Made by a program: the position numbers and the translations under genes
Assembly: GCA_051647245.1 (NCBI GenBank)
Contig: JBOFDS010000011.1
Span: 248,001 to 312,000 of the forward strand
Direction: 5' to 3'
Length of the DNA stretch: 64,000 nucleotides
From: Brevinema_A sp051647245
GTDB taxonomy: Bacteria > Spirochaetota > Brevinematia > Brevinematales > Brevinemataceae
Part shown: positions 7,701-16,717 of the stretch, in pieces
Layout of the letters: each line of letters begins with the position of its first letter
Position numbering within the stretch: the first letter of the stretch is position 1
The notes under the pieces: model-generated
Told to the model about the DNA's origin: nothing
Database searches by the model: none
Seen by the model: the letters and a program-made list of their open reading frames with translations, nothing else

Positions 7701-8450
7701 ATGAAAAATTTAATGGCTGGAAACTGGAAAATGCACAAAACCATCGCTGAAGGTGTTGCATTTGTAAATGAATTGAAAACACAAGTTAGCGAAAAAGCTG
7801 ATCGTGGTGTACTCGTATGTGTACCTGCGACAATGATCCACGCTGTTGCAGAAGCCGCAAAAGGTTCTGCAGTGATGGTGGGTGCTGAAAATATGTTCTA
7901 CGAAGAAAAAGGCGCATTCACAGGCGAAATTTCCCCTCTTATGGTGAAAGATGCTGGTGCGACCTTCACATTGATCGGTCACTCTGAGCGTCGTGTGATC
8001 TTCGGAGAATGTGATCAAATGGTCAACAAAAAAATGAAAGCAGCAATTGCACACGGTATCACACCAGTGCTTTGTATCGGTGAAAGCCTTGAAGAAAGAG
8101 AAGGCGGCAAATTAGAAGCTGTCCTCAACACCCAAATCAAAGGTGCTTTCGAAGGTATTTCTGCAGCTGATGCACAAAAAGTTGTCATTGCTTATGAGCC
8201 AGTTTGGGCGATTGGAACAGGTAAAACTGCTTCTCCTCAAGATGCTGACGATGCACACGCAATGAGTAGAAAAATTGTTGAAGGTCTCTATGGCGCGTCC
8301 GTAGCAAACGAAATGGCAATTCTCTATGGTGGATCCGTAAAAGCTGACAACGTTGATGAATTAATGGCTATGCCTAATATCAACGGTGCTTTAGTTGGTG
8401 GAGCTTCTCTCGAAGTAGAAAGCTTTGCACGTATCGCTAACTACAACTAA
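7701..8450 (+). CDS. tpiA: Triosephosphate isomerase
   Basis: A 249-residue TIM-barrel enzyme interconverting dihydroxyacetone phosphate and glyceraldehyde 3-phosphate. Catalytic residues are visible: Lys in G-N-W-K (10), His94 in I-G-H-S-E-R-R, and Glu166 in A-Y-E-P-V-W-A-I-G-T-G, with the C-terminal phosphate loops Y-G-G-S-V and V-G-G-A-S. Full length. The ribosome binding site AAGGAG is well placed. It closes the gap/pgk/tpiA cluster, 30 bp after the GNAT gene, and ends at a bidirectional terminator. Confidence 0.98.
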   Translation: MKNLMAGNWKMHKTIAEGVAFVNELKTQVSEKADRGVLVCVPATMIHAVAEAAKGSAVMVGAENMFYEEKGAFTGEISPLMVKDAGATFTLIGHSERRVIFGECDQMVNKKMKAAIAHGITPVLCIGESLEEREGGKLEAVLNTQIKGAFEGISAADAQKVVIAYEPVWAIGTGKTASPQDADDAHAMSRKIVEGLYGASVANEMAILYGGSVKADNVDELMAMPNINGALVGGASLEVESFARIANYN

Positions 8451-8463
8451 TCAACTCAATCAA

Positions 8464-8492
8464 AAAAACACGCTCATATCGAGCGTGTTTTT
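8464..8492. terminator. Bidirectional intrinsic terminator between tpiA and pnp
   Basis: AAAAACACGCTC pairs with GAGCGTGTTTTT around ATATC, giving A-tract and T-tract flanks that work in both directions for the convergent genes. Confidence 0.9.
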
Positions 8493-8507
8493 TGTTTTAA
8501 ATTTGGT

Positions 8508-10772
8508 TTAGATTCCGTTATCAGGGGAGTGACCTTTTGTAGGAGCTTCACCTTCTGGCTTGGAAGGCTTGTCTTCACGTTTGCGATCATCTTTTTTGAA
8601 ATCTTTTCTGTCTCCACGGTGCTCACGACGATCACCACGTTCTCCGCGGTTTCTGTCAAATTCACGGCGTTCGCGTTTTGGTGGTTCGACATCTTTATTG
8701 ATTTGGTAGACGTTCATACGTTTTTTATCATCAATATTTTTGAAGAAAATCGTTACCATATCGCCAATTGCGTAAGGAAGAGCAGGATCTTTCATCTTAG
8801 AAGTATGGAGGAGCGCTTGAGTTCCAGGAAGAACCTCGATAAAGACACCAAAAGGCTCAATACGTGTAACTGGCCCTGTGATTTCTTCATCTTCTTTAAA
8901 TCCCTCGCTCAACTGACGGATGATTTTAATCGCTTGCTGCATTTTTGCATCTTCTGATCCACAAATGACCACTTCACCAGTATCTTCGATGTTGATTTCT
9001 GTTTTGTAATCAGCCATGATTTTTTTGATGACGCGTCCACCAGAACCAATAACAGTTCCGATTGTTTCAGGGTTGATAGTAATTTTTTGTAATTTAGGTG
9101 CTGTTGCAGCAACGGAAGTACGTGCCTCTGTGATTGTTTCGTTCATAATACCAAGGATATGCATGCGACCTTCTTTGGCTTGAGAAAGAGCGATCTTCAT
9201 GATATCTTCAGGAAGTCCAGCGGTTTTGAGATCCATTTGAATAGCGGTAATACCATCTTTTGTTCCAGCAACTTTGAAGTCCATGTCGCCATGGTGATCT
9301 TCAAGACCTTGAATGTCAGAAAGAACGGTGTAGTCGTTAGTTTCTTTATCCCAAACAAGACCCATCGCGATACCTGCTACTGGCGCTTTTAATGGAACAC
9401 CGGCTGCCATCATGGATAATGACCCTGAACAGACAGACGCCATAGAAGAAGAACCATTAGATTCGGTGATTTCGGAAACAAAACGGATCGTATAAGGGAA
9501 AACTTCATGATCTGGAATCATCGGAGCTAAAGCACGCTCAGCAAGGTGACCATGTCCGATCTCACGACGTGAGAGTCCACCAAGACGCTTCACTTCACCC
9601 ACAGAGTAAGGAGGGAAGTTGTAATGGAGGAAAAATCTTTTTGTGAAGACTTCTTTACGTTCCACGGAATCAATGAGCATTTCGTCTCTAGGCATACCAA
9701 GAGTCGTTACTCCAAGACTTTGTGTTTGACCACGTGTGAATAACGCAGATCCATGAAGGCCTTGGAAGAGATCGAGTTCGATCTTGATAGGACGAATTTC
9801 TGTCAACTTACGTCCATCTGTGCGGACTTTTTCGACAAGAATCTGTTCACGAATGATGTCCACTTCAATATCTTCAAGTAAGTTTTTCGCTTCTTTGAAC
9901 CCTTCGTGTTCAGGTGTAATCTCAAAATGAGTCAATGTTTCTGTAAAGACAGCTTTGAGGTTGGTAGAGCGACTGTGCTTGTCGTTATCGTTGGAGACAG
10001 CTTTAATCTTAGGATAAGCAAAATCTTTGATCGCTTGCTGCATATCAGCAGAGAGAAGAGGATCTTTGAGGACAACTTCCATTTTGCTTGGGTTGACTAA
10101 TTTTGTAAACTCTTCAACCATAGCGATTTGTTCCAAAATAGCTTCTTGGGCAAGACGGAGTGCTTCGAGTACGATTTCTTCGGAAACTTCTTGAGCTCCA
10201 CCTTCAACCATACACACGCCTTCTTTTGTACCACCAACAAGAAGATCTAAATGAGATTCTTCTACTTGTTTGATGGTTGGATTGATTTTATAACCCCACT
10301 CTGGGTGCCATACAATCTTCACACCACCAGCAAGCTCAGCCAAAGGAATAGGAGAAATCGCGAGGGATGCCACAGCTCCGATGATTCCAAGACATTCTGT
10401 GTTGTACTCGAGATCAGAATCAAGCAAAGTAACAATAATTTGAACTTCATTTTTGAAGCCTTTTGGGAACAAAGGTCTGATAGGTCTGTCGATTTGACGA
10501 GCCATCAAGGTAGCGTTGTCAGAAGGTTTTGCTTCACGACGGAAGAAACCACCTGGGATACGACCTACGGAGTAGAATTTTTCTTGGAAATGCACTGTGA
10601 GAGGGAAGAAATCCCCATCAGAGGCATCCGGAGACATACACGCAGTCACGAGCATCGCATTGCCAGCGTAACGAACGATCACACCACCGTGAGCTTGACG
10701 AGCGATCTTACCAGTTTCGAGTACGATTTCGTGCTCTCCAATCTTACGGGAGATAGTTTTGACATCAAACAT
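8508..10772 (-). CDS. pnp: Polyribonucleotide nucleotidyltransferase (PNPase)
   Basis: A 754-residue phosphorolytic 3'-5' exoribonuclease. It shows two RNase PH-like domains, a KH domain around T-I-G-T-V-I-G-S-G-G-R-V-I-K-K-I (GxxG = G-S-G-G) and an S1 domain (G-P-V-T-R-I-E-P-F-G-V-F-I-E). A highly basic, Arg/Asp-rich tail of about 60 residues follows, likely RNA-binding and disordered. The frame allows an ATG at 10781, but AAAGGA overlaps it and is well placed for the ATG at 10772, which starts M-F-D-V-K-T. It follows rpsO on the same strand, the classic rpsO-pnp order. Confidence 0.97.
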   Translation of the reverse strand: MFDVKTISRKIGEHEIVLETGKIARQAHGGVIVRYAGNAMLVTACMSPDASDGDFFPLTVHFQEKFYSVGRIPGGFFRREAKPSDNATLMARQIDRPIRPLFPKGFKNEVQIIVTLLDSDLEYNTECLGIIGAVASLAISPIPLAELAGGVKIVWHPEWGYKINPTIKQVEESHLDLLVGGTKEGVCMVEGGAQEVSEEIVLEALRLAQEAILEQIAMVEEFTKLVNPSKMEVVLKDPLLSADMQQAIKDFAYPKIKAVSNDNDKHSRSTNLKAVFTETLTHFEITPEHEGFKEAKNLLEDIEVDIIREQILVEKVRTDGRKLTEIRPIKIELDLFQGLHGSALFTRGQTQSLGVTTLGMPRDEMLIDSVERKEVFTKRFFLHYNFPPYSVGEVKRLGGLSRREIGHGHLAERALAPMIPDHEVFPYTIRFVSEITESNGSSSMASVCSGSLSMMAAGVPLKAPVAGIAMGLVWDKETNDYTVLSDIQGLEDHHGDMDFKVAGTKDGITAIQMDLKTAGLPEDIMKIALSQAKEGRMHILGIMNETITEARTSVAATAPKLQKITINPETIGTVIGSGGRVIKKIMADYKTEINIEDTGEVVICGSEDAKMQQAIKIIRQLSEGFKEDEEITGPVTRIEPFGVFIEVLPGTQALLHTSKMKDPALPYAIGDMVTIFFKNIDDKKRMNVYQINKDVEPPKRERREFDRNRGERGDRREHRGDRKDFKKDDRKREDKPSKPEGEAPTKGHSPDNGI

Positions 10773-10802
10773 GATATCCATCCTTTAGAATATTTTCTAT
10801 GA

Positions 10803-10859
10803 AGGATGTCTCCACGGGTAATAATAGCTGATTAGAGCATCCTGAAATGAATTAATCAG
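10803..10859 (-). promoter_or_regulatory. Alternative hairpins in the rpsO-pnp intergenic leader
   Basis: AGGATG (10803-10808) can pair with CATCCT (10838-10843), while CTGATTA (10829-10835) can instead pair with TAATCAG (10853-10859). The two stems are mutually exclusive. They lie just upstream of pnp, where RNase III-cut leader stems autoregulate pnp in enterobacteria. Function here is inferred only from position. Confidence 0.35.
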
Positions 10860-10966
10860 ATATTTTTACTCAGCAAAAACACCTCTTATAGAATTGATTG
10901 TTAATCATATTTTACCATTTTATGCAGACTTTTTCAAGTCTTTTTATCTTCCTACCTAAAACAAAA

Positions 10967-10988
10967 ACACCCTAGAAAAACTAGGGTG
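10967..10988 (-). terminator. Intrinsic terminator or attenuator after rpsO
   Basis: CTAGGGTG and CACCCTAG form an 8-bp stem with a 5-base loop; on the minus strand the stem is followed by TTTTTGTTTT. It begins 12 bp after the rpsO stop, so only part of transcription should reach pnp unless it reads through. Confidence 0.85.
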
Positions 10989-11000
10989 AATTTTTGATAA

Positions 11001-11273
11001 TTAGAAAGAAGCACGAATACCGAGTTCGGATACCACTTTGTGGAAACGAGCAAGGTCTTTGCTGTGTAAGTAACGTAAAAGACGTTTTCTTTGTCCAACT
11101 AATTTTAAAAGACGACGTTTTGTTTTGTGGTCTTTTTTGAACTGCTGTAAGTGTTGGGACAAGTTAGTAATATAAGCAGTTGTAAGTGCAATTTGCACTT
11201 CAGGAGAAGCTGTATCTGTTTCGTGGGTACGGAACTTCTCAATAATTTCACGTTTCATGTCAGCTGTGATCAT
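11001..11273 (-). CDS. rpsO: 30S ribosomal protein S15
   Basis: A 90-residue small-subunit protein that binds 16S rRNA helices 20-22 early in assembly. The family blocks H-E-x-D-T-A-S-P-E-V-Q-I-A-L-T, L-x-x-H-x-x-x-x-K-K-D-H and R-R-x-L-L-x-L-V-G-x-R-K-R-L-L-R-Y-L are all present. An upstream in-frame start at 11291 would add six residues, but GGAGG sits five bases before the ATG at 11273, giving the usual S15 length. It lies between ribF and pnp. Confidence 0.98.
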   Translation of the reverse strand: MITADMKREIIEKFRTHETDTASPEVQIALTTAYITNLSQHLQQFKKDHKTKRRLLKLVGQRKRLLRYLHSKDLARFHKVVSELGIRASF

Positions 11274-11320
11274 GAATTCCTCCGCAGTCAATTGGTCATC
11301 ATAAGAGCCAATTCTGTATT

Positions 11321-12223
11321 TTACAATCTCTTAGTTGCGAGCCCTAAGGATATCTGTTTATAATTATACAACATTTCTGTTAATTCTTCAAGTGATTTGA
11401 ACTTTTTCTCGTCAGAAATTTTCTCCAAAAAGCTCAATTCAAGATTTGTGTCTTTCTTCAAATCAAATTTAAATTCTTCCAAAATATGCGCCTCAATACG
11501 AAGATCCAAACCATTCACCGTAGGCCTATTTCCAATATATGTCATCGCATGATATGTTTGATTTAGGATGTGAATGCTTGTGAAATATACCCCGTTTTGA
11601 GGGATGACTTGATGGTTGGGAGTGATATTGATAGTGGGAAAACCAATCTGTCGCCCCAGTTGATCGCCGTGTTCATTCACAGAATAAATCGTGTAAGGAC
11701 GCCCTAGTAGTTTGTTTGCGGTGATGATTTCGCCGTGACGTAGAAGTTTTCGGATTTCTGTAGCGCGGCAGGGACGACCTTCGAAAGATAGCTCTGTTTC
11801 TTTCACGTAGGAAATGCGATCTCCTCCATAAGACTCCCCATCAAGCGCACCCAAACGAAAATCATCTCCAGAATAAAAGGTGATGTGTTTACCCTTGGCG
11901 AGAAGCGTTTCGATAAATTCTTTTTCCGACATGTGTCTTAAAATATCAAAATCAGCAACAATCACATGGTCGGCATGAAAATTGTTCAGAAATTTTTTCT
12001 TTACAGGAGCGGGGGTTAAACGACCAATAAAATGTTCGTGTTGGAAAAATTCTTTGGGTAAGGGTTCAAAAGTAAAAATGAGAGAAGCTTCTTCTTTGGA
12101 GTGAGCGATCTTAACAGCATCTGCGATGATCTTTTGGTGGGCAAGATGCACCCCGTCAAAGGCACCCATGATAATGTGTAAATGATCATAGACAGGGAGA
12201 TCTTGTATCAATTTTCTCAGCAT
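11321..12223 (-). CDS. ribF: Bifunctional riboflavin kinase / FMN adenylyltransferase
   Basis: A 300-residue enzyme making FMN and then FAD from riboflavin. The N-terminal nucleotidyltransferase domain has G-A-F-D-G-V-H-L-A-H-Q (G-x-F-D-G-x-H), G-D-D-F-R-L-G and a T-E-I-R-K-L-L stretch. The C-terminal kinase domain has G-R-x-I-G-F-P-T-x-N and G-V-Y, with Ile where the common motif is P-T-A-N. The ribosome binding site GAGGAA overlaps the murJ stop, only 2 bp upstream, so the genes are probably translationally coupled. rpsO follows. Confidence 0.93.
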   Translation of the reverse strand: MLRKLIQDLPVYDHLHIIMGAFDGVHLAHQKIIADAVKIAHSKEEASLIFTFEPLPKEFFQHEHFIGRLTPAPVKKKFLNNFHADHVIVADFDILRHMSEKEFIETLLAKGKHITFYSGDDFRLGALDGESYGGDRISYVKETELSFEGRPCRATEIRKLLRHGEIITANKLLGRPYTIYSVNEHGDQLGRQIGFPTINITPNHQVIPQNGVYFTSIHILNQTYHAMTYIGNRPTVNGLDLRIEAHILEEFKFDLKKDTNLELSFLEKISDEKKFKSLEELTEMLYNYKQISLGLATKRL

Positions 12224-12225
12224 AT

Positions 12226-13794
12226 TTATTCCTCAGAGACGGTTTGGTACCTGTTTCTTAAAGGGGAAATTTTTAATACATGGGCAACAAGACCAAAGAT
12301 CACACATCCAGCAAGAAAGAGACTTGTACCAATAATGAGGAGCAATAATGGGGCTGTTGTTGTGATGTACCAAGTGTGGAGAGGTTTTAGGGCAATCCAA
12401 ATCACAGCACTAACAATCGTAAACAGTAAGGTTTGTCCAATCATAGGCATGTAATCACTAGCTTTATGTTCTAAGGTGCGGGCAATAGCGATCAATCCTA
12501 CAAAAGTAGTTAACCAACCAGAGATAAGATCGCTGTAAACGAGTCCGAAACTTCCCCAACCGTAGATTTGAGAGAGTTTGTAGCCTGTGATGTTGGTGGC
12601 AAAATTAATCAAGATCAGCATCAGTGGCATACGAGGTTTTTCGATGGCGTAGAAAATTCTTCCAATCAATACCGTCATCGACCAAGGTACAATGATGGTG
12701 CCAAGTATTTGAACGGATTTGATGGTGAGTCCGAGTAACTCTTCTGTCATACGTCCTGTTGACCCTGTAAAGAGCAGAGAAATATCTCTAAAAATGAGGT
12801 TGACGATCACGTCAGGGTAGATACTGCAAAAGAGACAGATAGGAATAGAGATAAACATGAAAAACAATAGTCCTTGTGTCCATGCTTTGGAGAGTTCTTT
12901 TTTGTTGTCTTTAACTTTTGCAAAGATAGGGAAGATAGCTGTTGATATAGCAACACCAATGAATCCGACGGGTGCAATCATAATTGTGTTAGCATTTCTG
13001 ATGAAGGTCATAGAACCTTTTGGTAAGAAAGAAGCAAAATAGCCTAACCCAATGGAAATTCCTGATTGTGCAAGGTAATTGAGCGATGTTGGGAGGAATA
13101 GTTTCCAAAATTTCTTAGAAGCTGGGTCGAAGAAATTGAGTGTGAAGCTATATTTGAACCCGACAATATAAAGTTCAATCACTTCCATCAGAGCTTGTAA
13201 AAATGTTCCAATTACCACTGCCCAAGCAAGAGACATGATGCCGAGTTGTTTGTATGTTAATAAAGGGAAGAAAATAAAAACGAGATTCGCGACGATAGGT
13301 GCGTTCGCGGATGAGAAAAAACGCTCGTGGGCGTTTAGGAGACCCATAGCGACGGAGAAAAATGAAAAGAAGACCGTCGAAAGGAGCATGATAGAGGTTT
13401 GTCCAACGACTTCATTGAAGGCGATAGGATCGTCATTAAAGCCAGGTAGGAAAAGTCTTGTCCAAGAAGGCACAGCAAACCAACCAATCCCAATCACGAT
13501 GAAAGAGACAATCATGATTTGGTTGATGATATTGGATGCAAACTTATCAGCAGCGACGGCGTCTTCGTTTTTTTCTTTACTGAAGACTGGGAGGAAGGCA
13601 CTAACGAGAGGCCCTTCACCTAGGACTTTTCTAAGGGCAAGGAGATTGGCATTAGCACTGTGGAAAGTGTCGGCACTTGCTCCGAAAAGGAAGTTGACGA
13701 CGTTGAATTTAACAATACCTGAGATCCGAGAAAGAAATGTCCCAAAACTGTTGATTAAGGTATTCTTCAAAGGAACATAAGAAACTTTTTTCAT
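12226..13794 (-). CDS. murJ: Lipid II flippase MurJ
   Basis: A 522-residue polytopic membrane protein of the MviN/MurJ family, which flips lipid II across the inner membrane for peptidoglycan synthesis. The N-terminal block T-F-L-S-R-I-S-G-I-V-K, the conserved G-x-S-A-x-x-D-x-F-x-x-A and G-E-G-P-L-V-S-A-F-L-P-V-F carry the essential Arg and Glu positions. About 14 hydrophobic segments are visible, as expected. It sits directly upstream of ribF. Confidence 0.93.
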   Translation of the reverse strand: MKKVSYVPLKNTLINSFGTFLSRISGIVKFNVVNFLFGASADTFHSANANLLALRKVLGEGPLVSAFLPVFSKEKNEDAVAADKFASNIINQIMIVSFIVIGIGWFAVPSWTRLFLPGFNDDPIAFNEVVGQTSIMLLSTVFFSFFSVAMGLLNAHERFFSSANAPIVANLVFIFFPLLTYKQLGIMSLAWAVVIGTFLQALMEVIELYIVGFKYSFTLNFFDPASKKFWKLFLPTSLNYLAQSGISIGLGYFASFLPKGSMTFIRNANTIMIAPVGFIGVAISTAIFPIFAKVKDNKKELSKAWTQGLLFFMFISIPICLFCSIYPDVIVNLIFRDISLLFTGSTGRMTEELLGLTIKSVQILGTIIVPWSMTVLIGRIFYAIEKPRMPLMLILINFATNITGYKLSQIYGWGSFGLVYSDLISGWLTTFVGLIAIARTLEHKASDYMPMIGQTLLFTIVSAVIWIALKPLHTWYITTTAPLLLLIIGTSLFLAGCVIFGLVAHVLKISPLRNRYQTVSEE

Positions 13795-13820
13795 ATAATG
13801 GCCTTAATATCATCACAGAT

Positions 13821-13844
13821 AACGAGTCCCGTATGGAACTCGTT
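13821..13844. other. Hairpin between pta and murJ
   Basis: AACGAGT and ACTCGTT can form a 7-bp stem with a 10-base loop in the short gap between pta and murJ. There is no T-run, so it is not a standard terminator; it may be an RNA-processing or stabilising element. Confidence 0.35.
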
Positions 13845-13866
13845 TCTGGAATGAAAGGGAAATTTA

Positions 13867-14865
13867 TTAGTTGCTTGTTTGAGCTTGAACAAGGGTCAAT
13901 GCAGACACCACAACGATATCTTCGACAGAACAACCTCTGGATAGATCGTTGATAGGTTTGGATACTCCTTGAAGGAGAGGCCCGTAAGCTTTGGCACCTG
14001 CGAAACGTTGGACTAATTTATAACCAATATTTCCTGCTTCAAGATTAGGGAAGACAAGGGTGTTCGCATGACCAGCAACGGTGCTGTCAGGAGCTTTGAG
14101 AGAAGCTGTGGATGGATCGATAGCTGCATCAAGCTGTAATTCTCCATCAAACTCAAAATCTACGCCACGATCTTTCAAAATTTGGACAGATTCAATGACT
14201 TTTTCGGTTTCTGGGGATTTTGCAGAGCCTTTTGTGGAGAAACTTAACAATGCGACTTTTGGTTCTACTTTGAGGAAGCTTCTTGCACCCATAGCACAAC
14301 CAGTTGCAATATCAGCAAGTTGCTCAGCCGTAGGATTTGGTACCACACCACAGTCTCCAAAGATCAAGGTGCCGTTTACGCCCATATCTTTGACAGGGGT
14401 TTCCATAACGAAAATGCCTGAAATTGTTTTGACGAATGGCTTTGCGAAGAAAATAGCTGCACGGATGGTTTTGGATGTTGGGGAGAAACTCCCTGATACC
14501 ATCGCATCAACAGTGCCTTTTGAGAGAAGTTTCCCACCAAAGAAGACATCATCTGTCATTTCTTTGAGTGCTTGCTCTTCGGTAACACCTTTGGCTTTGC
14601 GTTGTTCATAATATTCATCAGCAAATTCTTTGAGGCGAGGGTCGTTTTTGAAATCGATAATCTCTATCCCTTCCAAACTCACTCCTTGCTCTTGAGCAAT
14701 TTTTGATAATTCAGCAGGATCACCAAGCACAGTAACACTAGCTGCAATTTTTTCTTTAAGGATGATCTCAGCTGCCTTTAAGACACGAGGGTCGTTTCCT
14801 TCTGGGAGGATGAGGCGTTTTGGGTTTGATTTGGCCTGAGCGATCATTTGTTCTGCAAAATTCAT
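13867..14865 (-). CDS. pta: Phosphate acetyltransferase
   Basis: A 332-residue enzyme converting acetyl-CoA and phosphate to acetyl phosphate, used with acetate kinase to make ATP during fermentation. It is the short form with only the catalytic PTA_PTB domain (PF01515). Landmarks are R-L-I-L-P-E-G-N-D-P-R at the N-terminus, A-D-A/V-M-V-S-G near residue 120, the F-G-D-C-G-V-V-P-N-P block and the C-terminal R-G-C-S-V-E-D-I-V. No ackA is visible here. AAGGAG is well placed and the upstream peptidase gene ends 10 bp away. Confidence 0.95.
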   Translation of the reverse strand: MNFAEQMIAQAKSNPKRLILPEGNDPRVLKAAEIILKEKIAASVTVLGDPAELSKIAQEQGVSLEGIEIIDFKNDPRLKEFADEYYEQRKAKGVTEEQALKEMTDDVFFGGKLLSKGTVDAMVSGSFSPTSKTIRAAIFFAKPFVKTISGIFVMETPVKDMGVNGTLIFGDCGVVPNPTAEQLADIATGCAMGARSFLKVEPKVALLSFSTKGSAKSPETEKVIESVQILKDRGVDFEFDGELQLDAAIDPSTASLKAPDSTVAGHANTLVFPNLEAGNIGYKLVQRFAGAKAYGPLLQGVSKPINDLSRGCSVEDIVVVSALTLVQAQTSN

Positions 14866-14875
14866 ATAAATCTCC

Positions 14876-15601
14876 TTAATCTCTATTATTGAGGATCATG
14901 AGAAGTCTGAGGAGTTGTAATAATGCCATCAACGCACTTGCAACGTAGGTCATCGCAGCTGCGTTTAAGACTTTTCTTGCTCCTGGTAATTCATAAGTAG
15001 GGTCGAGGTAACCGTCCATTTCGAGGGTAGCTAAGGCTCTTTTACTTGCGTCAAATTCAACAGGTAGGGTAATCGCAGAGAAGAGGAAGAATGCTGCAAA
15101 GAAAATAACACCAACTTGTAAGAGATTTGGGATGCTAAAGAAAATACCTGCGATCACAAGAAATGACCAAGTGTTTGACATAAATCCAACAATAGGTGCA
15201 AAACTATTTCTAAGCATTAATGGAGCATATGCTCTGTCGTGCTGGATAGCATGCCCAACTTCATGAGCTGCAACTGCGATAGATGCAATAGAATTGCCAT
15301 AGTATGTTTCTTCAGAAAGACGAATAACTCTAGTACGTGGATCGTAATGGTCGGTTAAAGAACCCCCAATGCATTCGACAGGAATATTGATTCCATTATC
15401 GGCAAGAATATTACGTGCGACTTCTGCGCCTGTATGACTTGCAGATACTTGAGACCATTTCTTGAAAGCTGATTGTACTTGAATCTGAGCAAATAAAACC
15501 ATCAAAAATCCTGGAACGATCAAAATTAATGTATCATCCAATCCTAAAAATATACCAGCAAACAAAATAAGCGCATAAATAATCATAAAGAACATTTGCA
15601 T
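14876..15601 (-). CDS. Membrane-associated zinc peptidase, YugP family
   Basis: A 241-residue protein of the Zn_peptidase_2 (PF04298) family, named after B. subtilis YugP. The zinc motif H-E-V-G-H is present inside V-A-A-H-E-V-G-H-A-I-Q, with the family's preceding segment N-S-I-A-S-I-A-V. Hydrophobic helices at the N-terminus (residues 4-35), in the middle (125-175) and near the C-terminus place it in the inner membrane. L-P-V-E-F-D-A-S contributes the likely third ligand Glu. Biological substrates are unknown. It lies between coaD and pta. Confidence 0.88.
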   Translation of the reverse strand: MQMFFMIIYALILFAGIFLGLDDTLILIVPGFLMVLFAQIQVQSAFKKWSQVSASHTGAEVARNILADNGINIPVECIGGSLTDHYDPRTRVIRLSEETYYGNSIASIAVAAHEVGHAIQHDRAYAPLMLRNSFAPIVGFMSNTWSFLVIAGIFFSIPNLLQVGVIFFAAFFLFSAITLPVEFDASKRALATLEMDGYLDPTYELPGARKVLNAAAMTYVASALMALLQLLRLLMILNNRD

Positions 15602-15680
15602 AATACTCTCCTTAATATATCTATCAATAGATCTTTTTTTTATTATACCATAAAAATTATCTTTTTGGTATCGATTAATC

Positions 15681-16163
15681 TTATTTATTTGAGAATTTCA
15701 TCTGCAATGCTTCCAAAACAACAGGAGAAACTTTTTCAGAGATGTTTCCGCCTAATTTGCCAATTTCTTTCACAGAAGTAGAACTGAGAAATAGGTGTTT
15801 GTTTTGTGCAGTGAAGAAGACTGTATCAATATCAGAATTAAGTTCTTTGTTAAGGGAAGCAATCTGCAGCTCATACTCAAAATCAGAAATCACACGTAAA
15901 CCCCTGACAATTACTTCAGAACCATATTCTTTAACTGTATCGACTAACAATCCAGAAAATCCTATCACTTCGATGTTGGGTTGATCTTTGACAATTTCTT
16001 GCCACATAGAAACTCTTTCTTCAAGCGAGAAAAGAGTATTCTTGGATTGATTATTTCCTACCGCTACGATCACTTTGTCAGCAATCTTTAATGAGCGAAA
16101 AGCAATATCTTCATGACCTTTTGTTGGTGGGTCAAAAGTCCCTGGGTACATAGCGATTCTCAA
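15681..16163 (-). CDS. coaD: Phosphopantetheine adenylyltransferase
   Basis: A 160-residue enzyme of CoA synthesis that transfers AMP to 4'-phosphopantetheine. The nucleotidyltransferase motif Y-P-G-T-F-D-P-P-T-K-G-H is at residues 6-17, with R-G-L-R-x-x-S-D-F-E-Y-E-x-Q in the middle and S-S-T-x-V-K-E at the adenine-binding end. The start is TTG at 16163, six bases after AGGAG; the first Met codon lies inside the conserved strand, so TTG is required. Upstream is an unknown membrane protein 9 bp away. Confidence 0.96.
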   Translation of the reverse strand: MRIAMYPGTFDPPTKGHEDIAFRSLKIADKVIVAVGNNQSKNTLFSLEERVSMWQEIVKDQPNIEVIGFSGLLVDTVKEYGSEVIVRGLRVISDFEYELQIASLNKELNSDIDTVFFTAQNKHLFLSSTSVKEIGKLGGNISEKVSPVVLEALQMKFSNK

Positions 16164-16172
16164 TGTTTTCTC

Positions 16173-16703
16173 CTATTCAATGACAATATCTAATTTTTCT
16201 AAAGAATCAATTTCTTTAGGGAGCTTAATAAATGAGGTGTGAATTTCATCCGTTGTAAGAGAAATATTTGAGACAATTTCATGTAATAATTCTTCGTTTA
16301 ACATGATAGTAACACGACTCATAGACCAAGTTTTTTTGTTTTTGTTACGAAATAAAAGAGACATGCCGTAGCGATTCTCTTGATTGATGAGAGAAGTGGA
16401 AATCTCTTGATTTTTAGAGAAGGTGAAAGTTCTATGTTCTTTGTCGTAAGAATTCCATTGTTTGCTGTCGTCTGTGTATTCTAAAAATTTCATCACTCCA
16501 AAAAAGATCACCATAAGCACCAAAAATATCATATAAGAAAATCTACTACTGCGTAGCGCTTTCCCCATTTGTTTTCTGTTACAATCAGGACAATCGGCAG
16601 GGCCTTGTTGAGAAATACGCTCTCGACGAGAGACACGGGGCTCAAGAGACGGAAGTTCTTGATATAATAACGAATCTTCGTTAATGGAAAATTTTTCTGA
16701 CAT
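16173..16703 (-). CDS. Single-pass membrane protein of unknown function
   Basis: A 176-residue protein that I do not recognise. The first 50 residues are cytoplasmic-like and basic, containing C-P-D-C near residue 38, which could be half of a metal site. One transmembrane helix (about residues 56-73) follows, then a soluble 100-residue domain that looks like a beta-rich extracytoplasmic fold. AAGGAACC is well placed before the ATG. It lies between an exported unknown protein and coaD, 14 and 9 bp from them, so the three form a short operon. Confidence 0.6.
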   Translation of the reverse strand: MSEKFSINEDSLLYQELPSLEPRVSRRERISQQGPADCPDCNRKQMGKALRSSRFSYMIFLVLMVIFFGVMKFLEYTDDSKQWNSYDKEHRTFTFSKNQEISTSLINQENRYGMSLLFRNKNKKTWSMSRVTIMLNEELLHEIVSNISLTTDEIHTSFIKLPKEIDSLEKLDIVIE

Positions 16704-16717
16704 AAGGGTTCCTTGAA

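Noticed and set aside
15619..15665. Small palindromes (ATCTAT/ATAGAT and ATACCA/TGGTAT) between coaD and the zinc peptidase gene
   Set aside because: They are AT-rich and short, and chance occurrence is likely in this composition; no known operator matches.
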